Assembly (NCBI GenBank): GCA_937982505.1
Contig: CALJLV010000197.1
Span: 1-14,046, forward strand
Source of the DNA: an uncultured Desulfobacteraceae bacterium
Lineage (GTDB): Bacteria > Desulfobacterota > Desulfobacteria > Desulfobacterales > UBA2174
DNA length: 14,046 nt
Reading direction: 5' to 3'
Shown: positions 1-6,310 of the stretch, one piece after another
Layout of the letters: the number at the start of each line of letters is the position of its first letter
Position numbering within the stretch: position 1 is the first letter of the stretch
Program-made: the position numbers and the translations under genes
The notes under the pieces: model-generated
What the model was told of the DNA's origin: nothing
Seen by the model: the letters and a program-made list of their open reading frames with translations, nothing else
Databases searched by the model: none

Positions 1-43
1 TTGACTGACGTGACTGGAGTTCAGACGTGTGCTCTTCCGATCT
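1..43. other. Untrimmed Illumina adapter at contig end (non-biological)
   Basis: Positions 10-43 match, base for base, the 34-nt Illumina multiplexing read-2 adapter (starts GTGACTGGAGTTC, ends GCTCTTCCGATCT). Bases 1-9 lie where the sample index would be and are probably index or primer sequence. Translated on the minus strand it gives the familiar artefact peptide EIGRAHV followed by a stop; on the plus strand it gives MCSSDL. Both appear here. Genomic sequence begins at about base 44. Confidence 0.97.
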
Positions 44-2714
44 CGGCCACGGCGTAGCCCATGGCCTCGAAGACATCGAAAAAACCGGCATCTTCGGGGC
101 CGTTGATGTACCAGACCCCCTGGGCATCGCGGCTGGTGGTGATCACGATGCGCCGCTCGGCGGCGGCCTGCAGGGCGAACACCGCCTCGGCGCCGCCGAT
201 GCGACCGTCTGCGTTCACATCCGCGCCCGGCGCCGCATCGGCCGGCAGGCCGCCCATGGTCCGCAGCGCCAGAACCGCGTCGCTCAGATCGACGGCGCCG
301 TCGCCGTCGACGTCCCCCCTGCCCCCGCCGACCGCGTTGTTTTCGGTGACGCCCGTGCCGAGAATGAACTCGTCCAGGTTGGTCAGGCCGTCGCCGTCCG
401 GGTCGCCCCCGCTGTCGTCGCTGTAAGGATCCAGGCCGTTGGCGAGTTCATAATCCAGCGGAATTCCGTCCGGAACGATGTTCACCAGGCCGGCACTGTA
501 TCGGGAGGTGGTCTGGCCGCCGTCGGTGATGGTGGCCCGGATGTAGAAGCGCTGGCCGCCCAGGACCGATACGTTCCAGTCGTAGAAATTTTCCCCGCCG
601 GCGCTCAGGCCCTCCTCCGGGGTGATTTCCACCTCCCCCCCCGGTTGGTCGTCCAGATCGTAGAACAGGCGGATCACGGCCTCCGGGCGCGCGGTTTCCA
701 CCGACCAGGTGATACGGAACAAATCGTCGGCCTGGCTGGGCGCCGTCGGATCGAGAATCGAAATCGCCGGCGGGGGCGGGGTGTAGCTGAACCAGGAGGA
801 GTTGGAACGGGCGTTGTAGATGACCCACTCCGGGTGATCCTGGGCTTCGATGCGAAAACGGCATGTCTGACCCACGGTCATGATGTTAGACGGCACCATC
901 GCGGCCGTTTGCGGAATGCGGCTGCTCGAATAGAGCGCGTTGTCGTTTTCGTCGGTCACGTAAATCCGGTAATACAACTGGCCCTCATACCCGTCGATCC
1001 CGGCCCAGGTGATGGTGGGCTGGAACAGATCGCCGGAAACCTTGATCGAGTCCTCGTCAAACGCCGGAATGTCGGGCGCCGTCTTCAGAAAGGCGTGGGT
1101 CGTGATCGGGTTTCCCCCTCCGGCCGGGGTCAGGGTGAAGGTATAGACCCCTTCGGTCAAATCGGCCGGGGCCCGGTAATAGTATTGGGACTGGCCCGCA
1201 ATGTAGTCTTCCGGTTGGAATGTGTAGGCATAGCCGCCGGGCCCGCTGACGGCGGCCGCCGGCAGGCCGTGCGGATCGCTGAAAAACAGAGAAAATTGAG
1301 TGGAACGCCGGTCCGGGTCGCGCCGCTGAAAAGCCGCGGCATAAGTAAAAAAAGGTTGCGTCGCCACCGTGGCGCTGCTCAGGCCCACCTTGGCCGAACG
1401 GTTTTCGTTGTTATAGCTGATCCAGCGCGGATCGTCGTAGGCGCGCACGTGCCAGCGGTAGCTGCCGCCCGGCTGCAAACGGCCCGCGGGAACGTTCAGG
1501 GAGGTGCTGGTGATCCGTCCCGAACTCCAGGCCCGCGATCCGTTGGATGCGTTTTCGATGATCACCCGATAGTAGGTCGGACCGCCGATGTCCGCCGGCG
1601 CGCTCCAGCTCAGGGTGGGGGTGGGCCAGGCGCCCATGGCGCGCAGGGTGGTGGCGTCCACGCGGCCTAGCGGCTGGACCTGGAGGTAATCGTGGGTCGT
1701 CTGGGTCCGCCCGTCGGTGTCGATGATGGTAAACGTGTAGACCCCGTCAACGGCCACGCCCGGCACACTGGCATAGAACTCGTTGAAGCCGCTGTCCCAG
1801 AATCCCTTGATTTCTAAGGGAGCGCCGCCCGGCGGGGTGACGGTGAGCGACTGGATCGAACCGGGCAGACTGCCGTCCGGATCGGTGACGACCGCCTCGT
1901 AGCCCGTATCCACGGTGCCGTCGGCCAGACGGCGGACGTAGACCGTGGCCACCTGAAAGTAAGGGGTCTGGTTGTCGATGAGCAAGTCGATGCGGTCCCC
2001 GTTGGCCCGCTGATCGATGGCATATCCATTATCGTCGTCCCAGATCTCGACCCGCCACTTGTAAGACTTGCCCGCCTCGATGATCCCCTGGGGCACGTCC
2101 ACTCGGGTTTCAGGAATCAGCCCGTAATTCCAGCTGGACTTCCAAACAGTGATCAGATCCTGACCGCTGGCCTCGTAGATCCGGGCCCGGTAAAAAAGAC
2201 GGCTCCGGGGGTGATTGGGGGCCGTCCAGCTCAGCGTGGGGGCCAGTGGATCGCCGCTGGCCTGCATGCCTGCCGGATCCGGCAGGGGCAAGGCGGTTCC
2301 CCCGCCGTAATGGTCGCGGGACGTCGCGCTGCGCTCGTTCGCGTCGGTCACCCGCACGGTATAGGTGCCGGCGACCGGAGCACCGGGGATTTCAAACCAG
2401 AAATAGCCGTCGCCGTCATAGCGGTCGGCCAGGGCGGGTCCGGAAAAGGTCTGCGAAAAAGCGCCGGGACCGGTGATCCTGACCTGGCCGAGGCTGCCGG
2501 GAAGGGCGCCGTCCGGATCGACGAGGCGCAGATCCACGGTCGTGTAAAGGACGCCGGCGGTATTCATCTGGAAGACGTTAAAACCGGTGATGAAGGGCGT
2601 GGCTTGATCCGTGGCCTCGAAGGCGCTTTGGGCCTCGAGACGCGCCGGAACGGCCGCCAGCAGCAAACAGACCAGAAAACCGATGAAGATGAAAGCGGGC
2701 TTTGTTCTTTTCAT
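44..2714 (-). CDS. Large exported FN3/Ig-repeat protein with internal dockerin and start of a penicillin-acylase-like domain (3' truncated by contig end)
   Basis: 890 genuine residues; the reading frame's apparent last seven residues are adapter. Residues 1-28 are a signal peptide (KR, hydrophobic FIFIGFLVCLLLAA, then LEA before Q29). Three tandem units follow (about 39-248, 249-451, 452-653), each an Ig-like half (VxDPDGxLPGS..., YTFTVxDxDGR) and an FN3-like half (PTLSWxAP..., YYR, SYRWRVxAxDD). Residues about 645-745 form one more beta domain. A calcium motif D771-P-D773-G-D775-G leads to a type I dockerin (800-855) with two EF-like loops: D801-V-D803-G-D805 to D812, and D832-V-N834-A-D836 to E843. 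Residues 856-890 (RDAQGVWYI..., AMGYAVA) resemble the N-terminus of penicillin acylases, which continue with DR. The gene is translationally coupled to the cohesin-like gene (ATGA overlap). The catalytic region lies beyond the contig, so the enzyme assignment is an inference; the repeat, dockerin and export calls are firm. Confidence 0.85.
150..317 (-). other. Dockerin type I module (within the large exported protein)
   Basis: Encodes residues 800-855. It has the two F-hand calcium loops of type I dockerins: GDVDGDGAVDLSDAVLAL and, 31 residues later, ADVNADGRIGGAEAVFAL. Asp/Asn/Asp occupy loop positions 1, 3 and 5, and Asp or Glu position 12. Both loops are followed by a hydrophobic helix, as in the family. 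It is internal, followed by another domain, whereas cellulosomal dockerins are usually terminal. Confidence 0.85.
756..2600 (-). repeat. Three tandem ~200-residue Ig-like + FN3-like protein repeats
   Basis: Units lie at about 1971-2600, 1362-1970 and 756-1361. Landmarks recur with even spacing: TPFI/TPYF/QPFF at residues 39, 249 and 452, and a Pro-Thr-(Leu/Ile)-(Ser/Thr)-Trp strand near 160, 367 and 568. Each unit has VDPDGxLP-like, GVYTFT-like and Y-R-W-HV/RVE-like strands. The similarity is at protein level; the DNA copies have diverged, so this is an old duplication. The third unit is the most diverged (it has lost the LPGS turn). Confidence 0.75.
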
Positions 2715-3373
2715 GGTCTGTCTCCTTTTGTTGCAACATTCGGAGCAGCTTCAGCCCCGGGGTCCACGACCACCAGAGGCCGGGTGGCCGCCGCGTGGAC
2801 GATGTCCTTGAGCTGGGCACTCATCAACTGGCTCTCGGCGATGCGCAAGGCCACCTCGGTCCCCGGGGCCAGGTCCGCCGACGCCTGGAAGGTCAGGGTG
2901 AACAGGGCCAGGTTGTCTCCCCGGATTCCGGTGGCCCCGGCCATGACGATGATCAGGGTGCCGGGTCGCTTGTCGTTGACCACGTGGAGCATCTGGCCGG
3001 CGGCCTGGGCCCGGGCCGTGGAAAGATAGCGAAGCTGGCCCGGATCGTATTGCAGCACGATCTTGACCCCGGCCAGATCCTCGACCCGGTCGATGACGAT
3101 GGGGATTTCGAAAGTCAGTCCCGGGGACAGGTTCCGGGGGTCGATCCGGATTTCGCCGCCCCGGCAGGGCACGGGGACCAGGACCAGGCAGGCCGCCACG
3201 GCAAGCGGCCACAGGCCTCGCCAGCTCAGGGATGGGACACGCAAGCCAAGGGATCCGAAGCACACCGCAGCCACGTCGATCGCCTGTGGGGGATGAAGGT
3301 CGTCGCGAAAATGAGGATGGTAGCGGGCGGATGCGGTTTGCGCGCCTCGAGGGCCGATCCGCCCCTCGAACAT
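2711..3373 (-). CDS. Exported cohesin-domain-like protein
   Basis: 220 residues from the ATG at 3373. Residues about 52-70 form a hydrophobic signal-peptide core (LWPLAVAACLVLVPVPC), and the exported part from about 72 on is a single beta-sandwich. It resembles the cohesin/CBM-type family: an N-terminal strand ending SPGLTFEIPIVID, then DLAGVKIVLQYDPGQLRYLS (the LxGxxxxLxYDPxxL signature), a glycine-rich AGATGIRGDNLALFTLTFQA strand, and TEVALRI. It would bind dockerins, and a dockerin is encoded in the very next gene, overlapping by ATGA. The start is uncertain: the first ~43 residues are Arg/His/Pro-rich and precede the signal sequence, and no start has a strong ribosome site. GTG at 3274 or TTG at 3244 would give a more normal signal peptide. 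A cysteine near the signal end is not in a good lipobox, so lipidation is unlikely. The fold call is from motif recognition only. Confidence 0.75.
   Translation of the reverse strand: MFEGRIGPRGAQTASARYHPHFRDDLHPPQAIDVAAVCFGSLGLRVPSLSWRGLWPLAVAACLVLVPVPCRGGEIRIDPRNLSPGLTFEIPIVIDRVEDLAGVKIVLQYDPGQLRYLSTARAQAAGQMLHVVNDKRPGTLIIVMAGATGIRGDNLALFTLTFQASADLAPGTEVALRIAESQLMSAQLKDIVHAAATRPLVVVDPGAEAAPNVATKGDRP
2721..2729 (-). promoter_or_regulatory. Ribosome binding site of the dockerin protein gene
   Basis: On the minus strand AAAAGGAGA lies 6 bases before the ATG at 2714, inside the 3' end of the cohesin-like gene. It is strong and well placed. With the ATGA overlap it fixes this start and indicates coupled or boosted translation of the second gene. 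Confidence 0.8.
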
Positions 3374-3531
3374 CCCGCTTTCTTACTACCGAATCGCTTT
3401 CAGGTAAAGCACGGATCCTGGATGGGCTTGACCCGGCAATTGGTGCGGGGGTAAAGATGGAGCGTCGACGGGAAGGCCACCCTTGCGGCTCCGGGCCATA
3501 TGTTGAACCCCTGGCGGACTGGGTACCCCCC
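3374..3531. promoter_or_regulatory. Divergent intergenic region between the cohesin-like gene and gspF
   Basis: 158 bases that must hold the promoters of both transcription units. A weak plus-strand sigma70-like candidate is TTGACC (3428-3433), 18 bases, TAAAGA (3452-3457). Downstream is a possible leader hairpin: GGAGC (3459-3463) pairs with GCTCC (3488-3492), enclosing AAGG/CCTT (3473-3476 with 3481-3484). No good minus-strand promoter, sigma54 site or known riboswitch core was recognised. gspF has no clear Shine-Dalgarno sequence immediately upstream. If the cohesin-like gene starts at 3274 or 3244, the region is correspondingly longer. Confidence 0.4.
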
Positions 3532-4764
3532 ATGCCGGTTTTCGAATACACCGCCCTGGACCGACGGGGCAAAAAGCTCAACGGCGTTCTGGATGCCGAG
3601 GGACTGGCCGGCGCGCGCACCCGGCTGCGGGCCAGCGGGGTCTATCCGGTCACCCTGAGGGAAGTCGCCGCGGCCGCTTCCGGTCCCGAACCCCAGTACG
3701 GGCTGGTGCAGCGCCTGATGACCCAGCGGGTCAAGCCGGCCGAAGTCTCCCTGGTGACGCGCCAGCTCGCCACCCTCCTGGGGGCCGGATTTCCCCTGGT
3801 CCAGGCCCTGGACGCCCTGATCCCCCAGACCCCTTCGGCCGGATTCCGGAAAAAACTGACCCAGATCAAGGATGCGGTGGTGGGCGGCAGCAGCTTCGCC
3901 GACGCCCTGGGACGCGCCGGCGACACCTTCCCGCCGGTCTACGTCAACATGGTGCGCTCCGGGGAGGCCTCGGGGACCCTGGAGATCGTTCTCGAACGGC
4001 TGGCCGATGTCACCGAAAAGCAGCAGGCCGTGCGGGCCCGCATCCGCAACGCCATGACCTACCCGATCCTGATGCTGGTGATCGGATCGGCCGTGCTGAT
4101 CTTCCTGCTCACCTATATCGTGCCCACCATTTCGGGCATCTTTGCCGAGGTCAAGCAGGTGCTGCCCCTGCCCACCCGCCTGCTGCTGGCCTTCAGCCAC
4201 TGGATGCGCGCCTGGTGGTGGACCTTGCCGCTGGGCCTGGCAGCCCTGTTCCCGCTGTTGCGCGGCATCCGGCGCACGGCCGGCGGACGGCTGGCCACCG
4301 ACCGCATGATGCTGCGGATCCCGCTGGTGGGATCCCTGGTGCGGCGGCTCAACGTGGCGCGCATCATGCGCACCTTCGGCTCCCTGCTGGAAAACGGGGT
4401 GGCCCTGCTGGCGGCCCTGGAAATCGTGCGCAACATCGCCGGCAACACCATTCTGGCCGAGGCCCTGCAGGCCGCGGCGCGCGACGTGGGCCAGGGCAAA
4501 TCCCTGTCCCGGGCCCTGGGGGCCGGCCCCCGGGCCTTTCCGCCGCTGGCGATCCAGATGATCGACGTGGGCGAGCAAAGCGGCAAGCTCGAGCCGATGC
4601 TGGGAAAGATCGCCGACATGTACGACAGCGAGGTGGAATCGGCCATCAGCGCCTTGACGGCCCTGCTCGAACCGCTCATGATCCTGGTGATGGGCACGGC
4701 GGTGGCCTTCGTGGTCCTGGCGGTCTGTTTGCCGATTTTCGAAATGAATCAGCTCATTCGGTGA
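3532..4764 (+). CDS. gspF: Type II secretion inner-membrane platform protein GspF
   Basis: 410 residues, the normal GspF size. It is the polytopic core of the T2SS inner-membrane platform and contacts the GspE ATPase and GspL. The N-terminus MPVFEYTALDRRGKK is the conserved start of GspF/PilC proteins. There are two T2SSF domains, each with the glycine-glutamate signature: VNMVRSGEASGTLEIVLERLAD near 137-160 and IQMIDVGEQSGKLEPMLGKIAD near 341-364. Membrane segments are at about 176-203, 228-243 and 382-402. The frame stays open upstream to about 3232, and an ATG at 3457 follows a GGGGGTAA, but the family start is the ATG at 3532, so that is chosen despite a poor ribosome site. First gene of the plus-strand cluster, divergent from the cohesin/dockerin pair and followed by a 103-base gap before gspG. 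Confidence 0.95.
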   Translation: MPVFEYTALDRRGKKLNGVLDAEGLAGARTRLRASGVYPVTLREVAAAASGPEPQYGLVQRLMTQRVKPAEVSLVTRQLATLLGAGFPLVQALDALIPQTPSAGFRKKLTQIKDAVVGGSSFADALGRAGDTFPPVYVNMVRSGEASGTLEIVLERLADVTEKQQAVRARIRNAMTYPILMLVIGSAVLIFLLTYIVPTISGIFAEVKQVLPLPTRLLLAFSHWMRAWWWTLPLGLAALFPLLRGIRRTAGGRLATDRMMLRIPLVGSLVRRLNVARIMRTFGSLLENGVALLAALEIVRNIAGNTILAEALQAAARDVGQGKSLSRALGAGPRAFPPLAIQMIDVGEQSGKLEPMLGKIADMYDSEVESAISALTALLEPLMILVMGTAVAFVVLAVCLPIFEMNQLIR

Positions 4765-4786
4765 TCTTTTCAATGGGGTGAAAGGG

Positions 4787-4821
4787 TTCCCGGGGGATCG
4801 GATTTTATCCGCGATCCGGAA
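4787..4821 (+). other. Hairpin in the gspF-gspG gap
   Basis: GGATCG (4795-4800) pairs with CGATCC (4812-4817), with GAT/ATC inside (4801-4803 with 4807-4809, loop TTT). TTCC (4787-4790) can extend the stem to GGAA (4818-4821), leaving a CGGG bulge. No U-tract follows, so it is not an intrinsic terminator. It could protect or separate the gspG message, whose product is needed in large excess over GspF. Structure seen by eye; function inferred. Confidence 0.4.
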
Positions 4822-4853
4822 GCCTCAAACGGTCTACGATCAAATGAGATGTC

Positions 4854-4859
4854 GAGGAG
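4854..4859 (+). promoter_or_regulatory. Ribosome binding site that fixes the gspG start
   Basis: GAGGAG ends 8 bases before the ATG at 4868. It selects that ATG over the in-frame ATGs upstream (4778 and 4844), which would put about 30 unlikely residues ahead of the prepilin leader. Confidence 0.8.
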
Positions 4860-4867
4860 TCAAAAGC

Positions 4868-5326
4868 ATGAACCCAAAACGTTCATGGTGTTTCAGATGC
4901 GATCCGCGCGGCTTCACCCTCATCGAGCTGATGGTGGTGATCGTCATCCTGGGCATCCTGGCCCTGTACGTGGCCCCCAAGATCATGGGCCGGCCCGACG
5001 AGGCCAAGCAGGTCAAGGCCCGCATGGACATCGCCAGCCTCGAAACGGCCCTGAAACTCTACCGGCTCGACAACGGCTTTTACCCGTCCACCGAGCAGGG
5101 CCTGGCGGCCCTGGTCCAGATGCCCCAGAGCGGCCAGATCCCCAAGCGCTGGAAAGAAGGCGGGTACCTGGAAAAAAACCAGGTCCCCAAGGACCCTTGG
5201 GGCAACGACTTCATCTACCTGAGTCCGGGCAGCCACGGGGACTTCGACATCGTCTCCTTCGGCGCGGACGGGGTGGCCGGCGGCGAGGGAAAAGACAAGG
5301 ACATCAACAACTGGGAGATCGAATGA
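4868..5326 (+). CDS. gspG: Major pseudopilin GspG
   Basis: 152 residues. Main subunit of the periplasmic T2SS pseudopilus. A 15-residue leader ends in G15; prepilin peptidase would cut before F16 in the classic GFTLIELMVVIVILGILA motif, with Glu at mature position 5 and N-methylation of Phe1. The body carries the GspG landmarks YRLDNGFYPSTEQGL, then KDPWGNDF-Y, then FGADG..GGEG..DI.NWE, whose acidic residues form the structural calcium site of the family. The leader contains CFRC (C8, C11), which is unusual. It has a strong GAGGAG ribosome site, while most downstream pseudopilin genes have weak ones, in line with GspG being the most abundant. The stop overlaps the gspH start (ATGA). A processing peptidase (GspO/PilD) must be encoded elsewhere. 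Confidence 0.97.
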   Translation: MNPKRSWCFRCDPRGFTLIELMVVIVILGILALYVAPKIMGRPDEAKQVKARMDIASLETALKLYRLDNGFYPSTEQGLAALVQMPQSGQIPKRWKEGGYLEKNQVPKDPWGNDFIYLSPGSHGDFDIVSFGADGVAGGEGKDKDINNWEIE

Positions 5327-5883
5327 TCTCCCGCGGGCGCCCGCACCGGCCGGCCCGGCCCGGTGTCCGGCCGGGGGCCTTCCGGCCGCCGGCCGCCTTC
5401 ACCCTGCTGGAGCTCATCGTGGTGGTGGCCGTCATCGGCACGGTGCTGGTGCTGACCCTGCCGCGCTTGCAGCTGCCCGGCGTGCACGACGATCTGGAGG
5501 CCGCGGCCCGCCAGCTGATCCAGGCCCACGGCCGCCTCAGGGACGAGGCCGTGGGCCGGCAGCAGCGCCATACCCTGCATCTGGACCTGGATCGGCAGCG
5601 GATCTGGATCACCCACGCCGCCATGGACGAAGAGCAGACGAGGGCCGCCGCCGATGAGGGCTACCGCCTGCCGCGCCGGGTGCGGCTGGAACGCCTGCGC
5701 CTGCCCGAGGACCGCGACATCAGCGCCGGCGCCTACGGCGTGGACTATTTCCCCGATGGCCACAGCTTCATGGCCGCCGTCGAGCTGGCCGAATCCGAAG
5801 GACGCCGCTTGACCCTGCGCATCGAGCCGTTTTTGAGCGCCGTGCGGGTGGTGGACGAAGATGGCACTGCCCTGCCCTTCTGA
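5323..5883 (+). CDS. gspH: Minor pseudopilin GspH
   Basis: 186 residues, starting in a 4-base overlap with gspG. The leader is long (25 residues) and Arg/Pro-rich, followed by the prepilin motif FTLLELIVVVAVIGTVLVLTLP with Glu at mature position 5. The residue before the cut is Ala25, not the usual Gly. The mature part has the GspH pattern: DDLEAAARQLIQAHGRLRDEAV, HTLHLDLDRQRIWI, and FFPDG-like DYFPDGHSF near 145. GspH belongs to the I-J-K-H tip complex of the pseudopilus. Assignment rests on position between gspG and gspI, length and motif; H sequences vary widely. It overlaps gspI by 23 bases. Confidence 0.9.
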   Translation: MISRGRPHRPARPGVRPGAFRPPAAFTLLELIVVVAVIGTVLVLTLPRLQLPGVHDDLEAAARQLIQAHGRLRDEAVGRQQRHTLHLDLDRQRIWITHAAMDEEQTRAAADEGYRLPRRVRLERLRLPEDRDISAGAYGVDYFPDGHSFMAAVELAESEGRRLTLRIEPFLSAVRVVDEDGTALPF

Positions 5884-6310
5884 TCGCCGGCCGCGGCCCG
5901 GCCCCGCCGGCCGCCCGGGCAGAAGCCCCCGGCGCCCCGCGGCGGGATTCACCCTCGTGGAAGTGGTGGTGGCCCTGGCGGTGCTGGCGGTAGTCCTGGT
6001 GAGCGTCTTTCGCCTTCAGACGGGCAACCTCGCCGTGGTCGAACGCCTGGCCTTCGAAAGTCGGGCCGCCATGCTGGCCCGGGCCAAGCTGGCCGCCATC
6101 GACGCCCAGGGGATCGATCCCGACCTCGAGCGGCAGGGGGATTTTGGCGACGAGGCCCCCGGCTACGCCTGGCGGATCGACCTGACCCCCCGGGACGACG
6201 CGCTGCTGGGCGAAACGGCCCGGCGCCTCTTTCTCATCGAGATCCGCATCGACCTGAACCAGGATGACCATGTATTTCACCTGCGCACCCAGCGACTGGC
6301 GCCCCCGTGA
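5861..6310 (+). CDS. gspI: Minor pseudopilin GspI
   Basis: 149 residues. A 29-residue Arg/Pro-rich leader ends in G29, followed by FTLVEVVVALAVLAVVLVSVF with Glu at mature position 5. The mature domain is short, as expected of GspI: SRAAMLARAKLAAIDAQG (the MLAxxKL region of the family) and then a small beta domain with YAWRIDLTP. GspI starts the I-J-K tip complex that nucleates the pseudopilus. The gene begins inside gspH (23-base overlap) with only a weak ribosome site (GGACGAAG close to the ATG), so its translation probably depends on gspH. It overlaps gspJ by 47 bases. Confidence 0.93.
   Translation: MALPCPSDRRPRPGPAGRPGRSPRRPAAGFTLVEVVVALAVLAVVLVSVFRLQTGNLAVVERLAFESRAAMLARAKLAAIDAQGIDPDLERQGDFGDEAPGYAWRIDLTPRDDALLGETARRLFLIEIRIDLNQDDHVFHLRTQRLAPP

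Noticed and set aside
27..1670. 547-residue open frame on the plus strand
   Set aside because: It begins with the adapter-derived MCSSDL and runs antisense through the dockerin protein. Low-complexity, Gly/Arg-rich composition with no domain; a GC-rich shadow.
3374..3531. c-di-GMP (GEMM) riboswitch ahead of gspF
   Set aside because: Considered because such riboswitches control surface and secretion genes in this group, but the GGCAAACC and GACGCAAAGCC type core elements are not present on either strand.
3400..4773. 457-residue open frame on the minus strand
   Set aside because: Antisense to gspF; Gln/Gly/His-rich low-complexity shadow.
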